NCBI RefSeq assembly: GCF_000379605.1
Contig: NZ_KB902624.1
Span: 62,001 to 126,000 of the forward strand
DNA: 64,000 bases
Direction of reading: 5' to 3'
Origin: Rhizobium giardinii bv. giardinii H152
GTDB taxonomy: Bacteria > Pseudomonadota > Alphaproteobacteria > Rhizobiales > Rhizobiaceae
Below are positions 26,052 to 34,494 of the stretch, piece by piece. The translations under genes and the position numbers were made by a program. The notes beneath the pieces were generated by a model that saw only the letters and a program-made list of their open reading frames with translations, did not search any database and was not told the DNA's origin. The number at the start of each line of letters is the position of its first letter. Position 1 is the stretch's first letter.

Positions 26052-27389
26052 TCAATTCTTCAGATAGACTTCGAGCGTATCGTCGAGTGCTTCGAGCCAG
26101 GGCGTATGGTGTTTCGGCGCCATGTTGCCGGTCATCAGCGAGCGATAGGCGTGGTCGCGGAAGCCCATGATGTTTTCGGCCTTGTGGTGTTCCCATTCCA
26201 TGAAAGTCTGGTTGGTGCCTTCGACATCGAACTTGGGGTAGTCTGTGTCTTCCAGAAGCTCCAGCACATAGTCGCCCTGGAACCAGATCATCTGCTCGGC
26301 GTTCTCCAGTTTTTCCTCGCGAGCGCGCCATTTGTTGAAATGCGCCTTCATTTCTTCCGGTCCCGGCAGTTCGATGCGCCCCATGATCACGTCGCGAGCC
26401 CACCAGGCCTGCGCGTCGAACATGTTGAACGTGTAGAACTGGTCCTGCATGCCGATGTAGGACAGCTGCGGATTGGTCTCGTAGACGACGCCCTTGTAGA
26501 GGCTGTCGGACCAGAGGCGGTTGGCGGTTTTCAGGCGCAGATCGTCCGGCAGGAACGGGAAGTGGTGCAGATAGCCAGTGCACAGGATCAGCGCATCGAC
26601 TTCCTTGGCCGAGCCGTCGGCGAAATGGGCGGTCTTGTTGACCAGCTTTTGCAAGAGCGGGCGTTCTTCGAAGCGCTCCGGCCACTTGAAGCCCATCGGC
26701 TTGGAGCGATAGCTGGTGGTTACCGACTTGGCGCCATATTTCCAGCACTGCGAACCGATGTCTTCGGCCGAATAGCTCCGGCCGACGATCAGCACGTCCT
26801 TGTCCTTGAATTCCAGGGCGTCGCGGAAGTCGTGCGCGTGCATGACGCGGCCGTTGAAGGTTTTCACGCCCTCGAAATAGGGGACGTTGGGGGTCGAGAA
26901 GTGGCCGGAGGCGACGACGACGTAGTCGAATTCCTCGTCATACATCCGGTCTTCGACGCGGTCGTGGGCCGTGACCGTGAACTTCTTCGTGGCGTCATCG
27001 AAGCGGACCATACGCACCGGGGTCGAGAAGCGGACCCATTTGCGCACATCGGCTTTTTCGACGCGGCCCTTGATATAGTCCCACAGCACTGCGCGGGGCG
27101 GATAGGAGGCGATCGGCTTGCCGAAATGCTCCTCGAAGGAATAGTCGGCGAATTCCAAACACTCTTTTGGGCCATTAGACCAGAGATAGCGGTACATGCT
27201 GCCGTGGACGGGTTCGCCATATTCGTCGAGGCCGGTCCGCCACGTGTAGTTCCACAGGCCGCCCCAGTCAGCCTGTTTTTCGAAGCAGACCACTTCGGGG
27301 ATGTCAGCGCCCTTCTGGGCTGCCGACTGGAAGGCTCTCAATTGAGCAAGGCCCGAGGGCCCCGCGCCGATCACGGCTACTCTGGTCAT
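26052..27389 (-). CDS. tmm: Trimethylamine monooxygenase (flavin-containing monooxygenase)
   Basis: A 445-residue flavoprotein that oxidises trimethylamine to its N-oxide with NADPH and oxygen. The FAD-binding motif GAGPSG is at residues 8-13, the FMO fingerprint [11 protein letters not shown] at 178-188 and the NADPH-binding region VGRSYSAED at 202-210. The segments [40 protein letters not shown] and [20 protein letters not shown] follow Tmm rather than general FMOs. It lies downstream of dmmC in the same direction, separated by 209 bases holding a repeat element, and meets tdm at a shared terminator. Confidence 0.92.
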   Translation of the reverse strand: MTRVAVIGAGPSGLAQLRAFQSAAQKGADIPEVVCFEKQADWGGLWNYTWRTGLDEYGEPVHGSMYRYLWSNGPKECLEFADYSFEEHFGKPIASYPPRAVLWDYIKGRVEKADVRKWVRFSTPVRMVRFDDATKKFTVTAHDRVEDRMYDEEFDYVVVASGHFSTPNVPYFEGVKTFNGRVMHAHDFRDALEFKDKDVLIVGRSYSAEDIGSQCWKYGAKSVTTSYRSKPMGFKWPERFEERPLLQKLVNKTAHFADGSAKEVDALILCTGYLHHFPFLPDDLRLKTANRLWSDSLYKGVVYETNPQLSYIGMQDQFYTFNMFDAQAWWARDVIMGRIELPGPEEMKAHFNKWRAREEKLENAEQMIWFQGDYVLELLEDTDYPKFDVEGTNQTFMEWEHHKAENIMGFRDHAYRSLMTGNMAPKHHTPWLEALDDTLEVYLKN

Positions 27390-27442
27390 GTTTTTCAGTT
27401 CCCTCTTCAGTTTTTCGTATTTGCAATCTTGGTGGAGAAGAA

Positions 27443-27588
27443 CTCTCCCAACCCTCCCCACAAGGGGGAAGGCTTAACCCGTTGGAACCTCCTGCCATCA
27501 AATTCCAGCGACGCTGTTTCCTGAAAGAATTTCGAGGATGCAGGAGGGAGTGGCCGCTCCTCCCCTTGCGGGGAGGGTTGGGGAGGGG
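27443..27588. repeat. Intergenic palindromic repeat element (RIME/MITE-like)
   Basis: About 146 bases bounded by imperfect inverted repeats of roughly 29-32 bases. The left arm (27443-27471) begins CTCTCCCAACCCTCCCCACA. The right arm (27557-27588) is its near reverse complement, ending in GGGAGGGTTGGGGAGGGG. Each arm is also internally palindromic around CCCTCCCC and GGGGA-type blocks, so single-stranded DNA or RNA would fold into two hairpins. Elements of this look are common in rhizobial intergenic regions. It separates dmmC from tmm and could alter the relative expression of the two. Confidence 0.7.
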
Positions 27589-27598
27589 CTTTCGCACT

Positions 27599-28639
27599 TC
27601 AATCTGGAAAAATGCCGGGGCTGGTCGGTGAGCCGTCGTCATATTTCTCCAGCCAGTCCAGCATGATAGGCCGGTTGCGCGTCAGCCCCTTATAGTCGAC
27701 GATCTCCGGCGGCAGGCTTTTCAATACCCGCGGCAGGCGGCGGCCCCATTTCGGCACGGTCACCAGTTCGTTGAAGCTGATGAGGTAGCAGCGGATGACG
27801 AAGAGGATGGCGTTCGAGCGCGGCAGGCGCCAGAGGCTCTGCAGTTCGACGCGCAGATGCATCTTTTCGCCGACATTCTCCGGCGTCACCGTCGCGCGAT
27901 CCGGCCCCCATTTGTGGTAATTTTCCGGGCTGGTGTCGAGGCGCGGATTGACCGTCATCGTCCAGTTCAGGCGCCGCGTCGGCTTGCCTTGTTGCAGGTT
28001 CAAGAGAAATTTCAGCGCCCGGTCGAAGACGCCGATCTGGTGGGCGAGTGGCACGGGACCGTGCCATTCCATGAAATTCATGCCGATGTCGAAATCGAGC
28101 GACCAGTCGGCCTGCGTGGTGACCATGCCGGCATCCATCCAGAGATTGTTGTCGCGCTGGTCGACGATGCAGAAGTCGCCCTGCGCCTGACGCGTAATAT
28201 ATTCCATCGGCGGATAGGGCAGAGTGGAAGGATCGCCGAACGTAAAGGTGTCGTCGATCCCCATCGGCCGGTTGATCCAGCGCCAGCGGTCGCCGTTCTT
28301 TGTGAGCGTGAAATGCTCGGAATAGTCTTGCGCCTGATGCTCCATCAGGAGTTCCAGCGTATCCCATTGCGCCGCCATCATATGCGGCAGGGCCTGGCAG
28401 CGCAAAGGATCTTCCTTCAGCACCAGCGCCCGGTCGAGCATCTCGGCGACGTAGTGCTCGTCGACATCGATCAGGTTTTCAAAGACGCTGTCCTTTTTGC
28501 CCCGGACATGCGGCTCCATGTTGACCGAATACATGTACTCGTCGCGGTCGAAGGGGAAGGGAAAGCGCCTGATGTTGTAGAGGCTGTTGCGGAAGGTGAA
28601 GTCGTCGCGGAACGTCTCGTTCCTGAACGTGATGGTCAT
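27599..28639 (-). CDS. dmmC: Dimethylamine monooxygenase haem subunit DmmC (DUF3445)
   Basis: A 346-residue protein of the DUF3445, haem-dependent oxidative N-demethylase family. As part of the Dmm complex it removes one methyl group from dimethylamine, giving methylamine and formaldehyde. Typical stretches are RFPFPFDRDEYMYSVNMEPH at the start, HFTLTKNGDRWRWINRPMGI and YITRQAQGDFCIVDQRDNNL. It ends with LDWLEKYDDGSPTSPGIFPD. It follows dmmB by 18 bases. The gene order dmmD-dmmA-dmmB-dmmC is that of known dimethylamine operons. The letters follow my recollection of that naming and could be swapped in other annotations. Confidence 0.88.
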   Translation of the reverse strand: MTITFRNETFRDDFTFRNSLYNIRRFPFPFDRDEYMYSVNMEPHVRGKKDSVFENLIDVDEHYVAEMLDRALVLKEDPLRCQALPHMMAAQWDTLELLMEHQAQDYSEHFTLTKNGDRWRWINRPMGIDDTFTFGDPSTLPYPPMEYITRQAQGDFCIVDQRDNNLWMDAGMVTTQADWSLDFDIGMNFMEWHGPVPLAHQIGVFDRALKFLLNLQQGKPTRRLNWTMTVNPRLDTSPENYHKWGPDRATVTPENVGEKMHLRVELQSLWRLPRSNAILFVIRCYLISFNELVTVPKWGRRLPRVLKSLPPEIVDYKGLTRNRPIMLDWLEKYDDGSPTSPGIFPD

Positions 28640-28657
28640 CTTTCCGGCTCTCCGGTG

Positions 28658-29623
28658 CTAGAGTTGAAGAACGAGTTTCTGGCCTTTGAAACGCGATACG
28701 CAGATCATGATTTTCTTGCCGGACGCCCTTTCCTCGTCCGACAGGTAGATATCGTTGTGTTGCAGCGTGCCGTCGCACGAGAGCACTTCGGTTTCGCATT
28801 GGCCGCAGGCGCCGCCGCGACACATGTAGGGGGCGTCGCAACCATGGGCTTCGGCCGCCTCGAGGATGCTTTGATGCTCACCGACGGTCATGTGAATGTT
28901 GGACGTCTCGAGGAAGACCTGGAAAGGCAGGCCGGCGGGCGGCGCGAGGAAGCGCTCCGAATGGAGGTTTTCCTTCGGCCAACCGGCTCTTAACGCCGTT
29001 AGCAAAACTCCGTCGATCATGCCGGCCGGGCCGCAGACGTAGAGATGCGTGCCGAGCGGCTGGTTGTCGGCGATCTCGGCGACGGGAATGAAGGTATTTT
29101 CCTCGTCGACGTAGATCTTGATCCGGCGCGGGCCGTAGCGTTCGAGCAGCTGTTGCCAATAGGCCCCGTGCGAGCGCGATCGGATGGCGTAATGCAGTTC
29201 AAACGCGATGTTGTCGCGGCTGAACTGCTCCATCATGGCGATGAACGGCGTGATGCCGATGCCGCCGGCAAACAGGATGTGCTTGCGGCCGCGATGGTCC
29301 GGGGCGAAGAGATTGACCGGCTGGCTGACGGTCAGTTGGTCGCCGGGCCGGACCTGTTCATGCATGAAAATCGAGCCGCCGCGCGAGTTGGGGACCCTCA
29401 GCACGCTTATTTCGAAGCCGCTGCTGTCGTCGGGATTGGACATCAGCGAATAGGGATTCCGGCGCAGAATACCGTTGTCGTTCATCGACACGACGACATG
29501 GGCACCGCCGGAGAAGAACGGCATGGGATGGCCGTCCATCCGCTCGAAGCGGAAGCGTTTTACAAGGTCGGTCACCGGCGTTACCGCTGCGACCCTGACG
29601 GGCATATCCGTATTCAAACTCAC
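28658..29623 (-). CDS. dmmB: Dimethylamine monooxygenase reductase subunit DmmB (PDR/VanB oxidoreductase)
   Basis: A 321-residue electron-transfer protein. The N-terminal part is a ferredoxin-NADP-reductase-like flavin domain (NPYSLMSNPDDSSGFEISVL), the middle binds pyridine nucleotide (RKHILFAGGIGITPFIAMME), and the C-terminal part is a plant-type [2Fe-2S] ferredoxin with CDAPYMCRGGACGQC and a distal cysteine in IMICVSR. This is the phthalate dioxygenase reductase layout. It would pass electrons from NAD(P)H to the haem subunit DmmC. The start overlaps the dmmA stop by four bases (ATGA), indicating translational coupling. Confidence 0.9.
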   Translation of the reverse strand: MSLNTDMPVRVAAVTPVTDLVKRFRFERMDGHPMPFFSGGAHVVVSMNDNGILRRNPYSLMSNPDDSSGFEISVLRVPNSRGGSIFMHEQVRPGDQLTVSQPVNLFAPDHRGRKHILFAGGIGITPFIAMMEQFSRDNIAFELHYAIRSRSHGAYWQQLLERYGPRRIKIYVDEENTFIPVAEIADNQPLGTHLYVCGPAGMIDGVLLTALRAGWPKENLHSERFLAPPAGLPFQVFLETSNIHMTVGEHQSILEAAEAHGCDAPYMCRGGACGQCETEVLSCDGTLQHNDIYLSDEERASGKKIMICVSRFKGQKLVLQL

Positions 29624-30225
29624 GGGAACATCTCCTCAGGCGCCGGGGCGGTACCCGGTTCTTCCGCATCGATATTGACACCCTGAAAGGCGCCGAGGCG
29701 TCGGGAGTAATGGTCCCGCACCAGAAGCGGCAGGCCGCAATGGGTGCAGGCAAAGGGGCTCGTCGTCACATTGTCGGTGATGCCCTTGCAGTGCACGCAC
29801 TGGACGCGCCTCGCTGCCGAGCCGCGATGCTCGGTGTGGATCGAATGGTAGTCGATGCCGTATTCCATCGCCACCTGCATGATCTGGCCGATGAAGCCCT
29901 CGGTGCCGGCGATGTAGAGCCGGGTTCCCATCCGGGCGAGATCGAGACAGGCGCGCAGGCGAAACAGAAGCGGTTGGAGTGTCGGCGCATGCCAGAAGAC
30001 ATCCGGCGAAAGCGCCGAAAGTGCTACATCATAGGCTTTGGGCGCGGCGGCCGCGGCCAGATAGAGGATTTCCGATTTCGCCAGGAAATCGCGGCCCTTG
30101 GCCCCGACCTGATCGATCAGGGCCTGAGCTCCTTCGCCCTCGAGGACGAAGAGGTGTCGTTTGGCGTGGGCATCGACGTCGAGCCCCTTGTATTCCGGTC
30201 TGCTTTTGATCCCTGCTACGAGCAT
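29620..30225 (-). CDS. dmmA: Dimethylamine monooxygenase subunit DmmA
   Basis: A 201-residue protein. It starts MLVAGIKSRPEYKGLDVDAH and ends with a zinc-ribbon-like module in which Cys143, Cys146, Cys160 and Cys163 (VQCVHCKG and FACTHCGLP) form two CxxC pairs. The central region (RACLDLARMGTRLYIAGTEG) is conserved in the DmmA family; its precise role in dimethylamine oxidation is not established to my knowledge. It starts ten bases after dmmD and overlaps dmmB by four bases. Confidence 0.85.
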   Translation of the reverse strand: MLVAGIKSRPEYKGLDVDAHAKRHLFVLEGEGAQALIDQVGAKGRDFLAKSEILYLAAAAAPKAYDVALSALSPDVFWHAPTLQPLLFRLRACLDLARMGTRLYIAGTEGFIGQIMQVAMEYGIDYHSIHTEHRGSAARRVQCVHCKGITDNVTTSPFACTHCGLPLLVRDHYSRRLGAFQGVNIDAEEPGTAPAPEEMFP

Positions 30226-30235
30226 GCCGATCTCC

Positions 30236-31369
30236 TCAGCCCTGCGCCGTTCGCTTCTTCTTTTCCGGATCGTCGAAGGTGATCGTGTGAGCGATCGCCG
30301 GTGCGTTGACGGTCTTGCCCTTCACCTCGAGCTTGGCGCCCTGGACGGCATAGGGCGCGTCGACCCGCATGATCGCCATCGACCGGTTGGTGAGCTTGGA
30401 ATAGGACGGGCAGGTGATGACGCCGACCTTTTTGTCGTCTGCCCAGACCTCGTCGCCAAGGTCGGTCGGACCGTCGGCATCGACCAGCAGGCCGAAGATC
30501 TTGAAGCGCTCCTTGCCTTTCAGGCGGGCATGTTCCTCGGCGCCGCGGAAGCCGGTCTTGCCGGGGCTGACGGTGAAATCCAGCCCAAGTTCCCACAGGC
30601 TGTCGCCGGGCTGCTCGTTGGCAAATGGATACATCTGAGAATTGTCGTAGGGATAGAACAGCAGGTAGCTTTCGACGCGCAGCATGTCGAGAACGCTGAA
30701 GCAGACGGGAATGATGCCCATTGCCTTGCCTTCGTCGACGATGCGGTCCCAGACCATGCCGGCATCCTGGCCGCGCACGAAGATTTCATAACCGCGTTCG
30801 CCGGTATAACCGGTGCGCGAGATCATCACGGGTGCGCCGAACAGCGTCGTCTGCATGTGATGGAAATATTTGAGGTCGCGGATGCCGGGCACGTGTTTTT
30901 CGAGATAGTCGACGGCAAGCGGACCCTGCAGCGACAGGTCGTGCAGGTCGTCATCGAACAGGACGGCGCAGTTTCGGCCAGCGGCCTGCTTGACGATTTC
31001 CTCGAAGCCCGATCCCGAGCCGTGCACCAGCATCCAGGAGTTCGGGCCGGTGCGGTAGACGATGCAGTCGTCGGTGAAATGGCCGCGATCGTTGAGCATG
31101 CAGGCATAGACGGACTTGCCCGGATAGATCTTGGTCATGTCGCGGGTGGTGATGTATTCGAGCACGGCGATCGCGTGCGGGCCGACGAGATGAACCTTCT
31201 TCAGCCCGGAGACATCCATGATGCCGGCCTTGGTGCGCACGGCAATGTGCTCCTCGTAGATATCCTTTTCGTAGGTCCAGGCGGTTCCCATGCCGCTCCA
31301 GTCCTCAAGCTTCGACCCCAACGCCCGATGCCGGTCTGCTAGGGCGGAAAAACGCCAGCTCAATGCCAT
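30236..31369 (-). CDS. dmmD: DmmD, GcvT-family tetrahydrofolate-dependent subunit of dimethylamine oxidation
   Basis: A 377-residue GcvT-like (aminomethyltransferase) protein. It contains AGIMDVSGLKKVHLVGPHAI, DLSLQGPLAVDYLEKHVPGI and VMISRTGYTGERGYEIFVRG, the tetrahydrofolate-binding GcvT core. In the dimethylamine pathway it is thought to take the methyl-derived one-carbon unit onto tetrahydrofolate. It is the first gene of dmmDABC, with a GAGGGGAC ribosome site before ATG 31369. The promoter should lie in the 380 bases upstream, where an AATAATTATT palindrome is at 31401-31410. Confidence 0.88.
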   Translation of the reverse strand: MALSWRFSALADRHRALGSKLEDWSGMGTAWTYEKDIYEEHIAVRTKAGIMDVSGLKKVHLVGPHAIAVLEYITTRDMTKIYPGKSVYACMLNDRGHFTDDCIVYRTGPNSWMLVHGSGSGFEEIVKQAAGRNCAVLFDDDLHDLSLQGPLAVDYLEKHVPGIRDLKYFHHMQTTLFGAPVMISRTGYTGERGYEIFVRGQDAGMVWDRIVDEGKAMGIIPVCFSVLDMLRVESYLLFYPYDNSQMYPFANEQPGDSLWELGLDFTVSPGKTGFRGAEEHARLKGKERFKIFGLLVDADGPTDLGDEVWADDKKVGVITCPSYSKLTNRSMAIMRVDAPYAVQGAKLEVKGKTVNAPAIAHTITFDDPEKKKRTAQG

Positions 31370-31749
31370 GATTTGTCCCCTCGATATTTCACTCTGTGGA
31401 AATAATTATTCCTGAGTATATTCGCGTTTTTCCGAACGGCAAGCCCTGCAAGCGGATTTCTGAAGGGAAAATGCGGTCTCGCGAATGGGCGAAGTGGGGC
31501 GCTTTTCAATGGCAACAAGCGGTGAGACCGGTTCCGGGGGGCAGATTGGACATGGCCGATGCCTCGCGTTTCGAGCAGTTCTGTGCCCAGGGAGGCCGAA
31601 TTGTTCAATCTTGTTGTTTTATGCAATTCCGGACGGAAAACCGCAGCGGAGTTTTCCTGCGAATTGCCTGAAGCGTTGGCAGGACTGCGAAAGGCTTCCG
31701 CGGTCCCGGCTTCCTTAGAGATGAGAGCCTATTCGCCCGGCTTCGGGCA
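31370..31749. promoter_or_regulatory. Upstream region of the dmmDABC-tmm operon
   Basis: These 380 bases lie between the leftward binding-protein gene and dmmD. The 100 bases nearest dmmD are AT-rich compared with the surroundings and include AATAATTATT at 31401-31410. No gene or terminator was recognised. The dmm promoter is expected here but no sigma-specific motif can be assigned. Confidence 0.4.
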
Positions 31750-33330
31750 TCAGGCGTCCAGCCAGACACGCGTCGCGACGTAGCCGTTCGACATATCGTT
31801 GCCGATGTCGTCGACATAGCCCTTCAGCGTCTTTGAAGAGGCCATGATGTTGTCGTTGAAGACGGGCAGGATCAGACCGCCATCGTCTCGCACCATCAGA
31901 GCGAGCTGTCGATAAAGCACCTTGCGCTTGGCTTCATCGAGCTCAGACCGCGCCTGCAATACCAACTTGTCGAAGTCAGGGCGCTTGAAATGCGTGTCGT
32001 TCCATTCGGCGGTCGATAGATAGGAGGTGGAATAGCGCGAATCCTGTGTCGGGCGACCGCCCCAGAAGGAGGCGCAGAAGGGCTGCTTGTTCCAAACATT
32101 AGTCCAGTAGCCGTCTTCCGGTTCGCGCGTCACGTCGATCGTGATCCCGGCCTTGCGCGCGCTTTGCTGGAACAGGATCGCCGCATCCACGGCGCCCGGG
32201 AAGGCTGCGTCGGAGGTGCGCAACAGAATTGGACGGTCGAGACCCGATTTCTTAAAGTAGAAGGCGGCCTTGTCGGGATCATACGGCCGTTCCTCGATAT
32301 CGGTCGGCGCCAGGGGGTAGTTGGAGTTGACCGGATAGTCGTTGCCGATCGTTCCATAGCCGGCGAGAACCTTGTCCAGGATCGACTGGCGATCGATGGA
32401 ATATTTCAACGCGAGACGAAGGTCGCTGTTGTCGAAGGGCGCCGTGTCGCAATGCATCAGGAAGCAGTAGAAGCCCTTGCCTGCATTCCGGATGATACTC
32501 ACAGTCGGTGCCCGCTTCAGCATGGGAACTGTCTTCGGGTCGATACTGTTGACGAAATGGACCTGGCCGGAGGCAAGCGCCGCAACGCGGGCGGTGTTGT
32601 CGTTGATGACGAGTATTTCGACGCTGTCGACAAAGCCGCGGTCGGAGCGCCAATCCTTTGGGTTTTTCTCGAATGTGGCGCGGACCCCGGGTTCGAAGCT
32701 TTTCAGAATGTAAGGACCGGTGCCGACAGCTGCTGCCGGCTTTTCGACGCCGCCCTTCGGCTGGATGATCAAGTGATAGTCGGTCAAAAGGAGGGGCAGA
32801 TCCGCATTGCCTTCGGAAAGCGTCAGAACGAGATCGCCCGCCTTTTCTTCAATGCCTGCAATTGACGCCATGAGCCCAAGAGCGCCCGACTGCGAGTTTT
32901 TGTCCGCGTGCCGCTTCAGCGTCGCGATGATATCGGCGACGGTCATCTTGCTGCCGTCGTGAAACCGTACATCGTTCCTGATCTTGAAGGTCCAGATCGA
33001 AGCATCCGTCGACGGCGTCCAGGAGGTTGCCAGCGAGGGCAGGGGTGCGCCAGTCTTAGGATCGGATTCGATGAGTGTGTCGCCCCAGAGGCGGCCAATG
33101 ACGAACAGTACCGAGGCACTGTATGTCGCCGGGTCGAGCGCGTCGCTGGTGGCGCCGCCCTTGAGACCAAGCTTCAGATGGCCGCCACGCTTGGCTTCCT
33201 GCGCCCGTGCGTCACGCGGCATCAGGAGGCCCGAGGCGAGGGCCGGCAAGGCGCCGAGCGCGACGGCACCGCCGAGGAAGTGGCGGCGGCCGATTCTCGG
33301 TTGCGAAGATTGATCCTTTTGATGCGTCAT
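31750..33330 (-). CDS. Tat-exported ABC substrate-binding protein, family 5 (peptide/opine/nickel type)
   Basis: A 526-residue periplasmic binding protein of the DppA/OppA class. The N-terminus has a twin-arginine signal (RIGRRHFLGGAVALG, arginines 15-16) with processing expected after DARAQE. Family landmarks are WTFKIRNDVRFHDGSKMTVA, AVGTGPYILKSFEPG and LRLALKYSIDRQSILDKVLA. Tat export suggests it folds before crossing the membrane. No permease or ATPase genes adjoin it, so it is an orphan that must use subunits encoded elsewhere or act as a sensor. The XRE regulator gene is divergent, 121 bases away. Confidence 0.85.
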   Translation of the reverse strand: MTHQKDQSSQPRIGRRHFLGGAVALGALPALASGLLMPRDARAQEAKRGGHLKLGLKGGATSDALDPATYSASVLFVIGRLWGDTLIESDPKTGAPLPSLATSWTPSTDASIWTFKIRNDVRFHDGSKMTVADIIATLKRHADKNSQSGALGLMASIAGIEEKAGDLVLTLSEGNADLPLLLTDYHLIIQPKGGVEKPAAAVGTGPYILKSFEPGVRATFEKNPKDWRSDRGFVDSVEILVINDNTARVAALASGQVHFVNSIDPKTVPMLKRAPTVSIIRNAGKGFYCFLMHCDTAPFDNSDLRLALKYSIDRQSILDKVLAGYGTIGNDYPVNSNYPLAPTDIEERPYDPDKAAFYFKKSGLDRPILLRTSDAAFPGAVDAAILFQQSARKAGITIDVTREPEDGYWTNVWNKQPFCASFWGGRPTQDSRYSTSYLSTAEWNDTHFKRPDFDKLVLQARSELDEAKRKVLYRQLALMVRDDGGLILPVFNDNIMASSKTLKGYVDDIGNDMSNGYVATRVWLDA

Positions 33331-33451
33331 GGCGGTTCCCTCTTTTCATTTTGTAAGTGGGAACGTAGAGGCCGGGCCAGCTCACGCAATTTCGCGACTT
33401 GACGCATCCTTAAGCGAGTTTACGCTACTTCACCAGAAGACGGAGTTACGG

Positions 33452-34237
33452 ATGCCTCACTTGGTCGAGAACCTCAAATTCGCCTGCGCAACGCAGCGTT
33501 CAATTTCGCATCTGTGCCGTGCAATCGATATCAACCGGCAACAATTCAATCGATACATCAACGGCCAGACGAGGCCTTCCGCCCATAATCTGGCTCGCAT
33601 CGCCAACTATTTCGATCTTGATGCAGCCGACTTTGGCCTCGCTCCCAAGCAGTTTCGCGAGCGACTTCACAAACCCGACCTCGGTATCAACGAAGGTTCA
33701 GAGCTTCTCAAAGCGTTTCCCGGAAACCTAGCCGCGCTCAGGCGTCACATCGGCTATTTTCAGACCTATTATCGTTCGCCATCCTGGCCCGGGATGGTTG
33801 TCTGTTCGTGCAGCCGCCTTATCGAGCAGGGTGGATTGGTGCAGGCCAAATCGATGGAGCGGCTTCGAGACCTCGGAAGCGGCATTCAGCAGTTTTCGAA
33901 ATATGTGGGCTTGGCGGCCTTCTATCGGAACCGGATCTTCATCACGCAGCGAGTCGTCGGGCCGAACGCCATGCTGTCGCAGACGATCCTCCTGCCATTC
34001 GACGAGTATCAGCGCGTCTATCTACGTGGGACGACGATGGGAATTTCCTGGCGAAGGGAAAACCTCCCCTATGCCTCGCGGATGATCTGGCGGCATGTCG
34101 GCGCCGAGCCGGACTTGCGTGAACTTCTTGCGCGCTGTGGACCTGTCCCGCTATCGTCGCGCCAGTTACCACCGACGGTGCGCTCATTCCTCGGCGATCC
34201 ATCTGCAGAGGTATATGAGGTTCCGACAGAATATTGA
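33452..34237 (+). CDS. XRE-type transcriptional regulator
   Basis: A 261-residue DNA-binding protein. Residues about 5-58 make a Cro/C1-type helix-turn-helix (ISHLCRAIDINRQQFNRYIN, then ARPSAHNLARIANYFDLD-like spacing). The remaining 200 residues are a conserved-looking domain without a name I can assign (RHIGYFQTYYRSPSWPGMVV, then TQRVVGPNAMLSQTILLPFD), possibly for ligand sensing. The ATG at 33452 is chosen because the helix-turn-helix starts immediately after. It diverges from the orphan binding-protein gene and probably controls it. Confidence 0.75.
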   Translation: MPHLVENLKFACATQRSISHLCRAIDINRQQFNRYINGQTRPSAHNLARIANYFDLDAADFGLAPKQFRERLHKPDLGINEGSELLKAFPGNLAALRRHIGYFQTYYRSPSWPGMVVCSCSRLIEQGGLVQAKSMERLRDLGSGIQQFSKYVGLAAFYRNRIFITQRVVGPNAMLSQTILLPFDEYQRVYLRGTTMGISWRRENLPYASRMIWRHVGAEPDLRELLARCGPVPLSSRQLPPTVRSFLGDPSAEVYEVPTEY

Positions 34238-34494
34238 GGCCTCGATTGTCTGATTTGGCCTGCGGTGAGTTCTGGGAATGATGTGGTCGGCCGTCTGGCA
34301 AGGGTGCTTCATTAGCGCCACAGAAGGAAAGCATAGCGCATGTCGGTGTGCCCCGTCGAAAGCCTGGGCCCTATCCCCATCGGAGACGGGCTTATCGCAA
34401 CGTCTGAAGTCCTCAGACTATCCGCAGCAGCGCATCCACCTCTGTCGCGATTTACGATCCCACGGCGACCGTTCGCGCTCAAACCTCCGCCATT

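Noticed and set aside
26010..27524. A 504-codon plus-strand open frame across tmm
   Set aside because: Antisense of tmm; tmm shows FAD and NADPH motifs and conserved family sequence.
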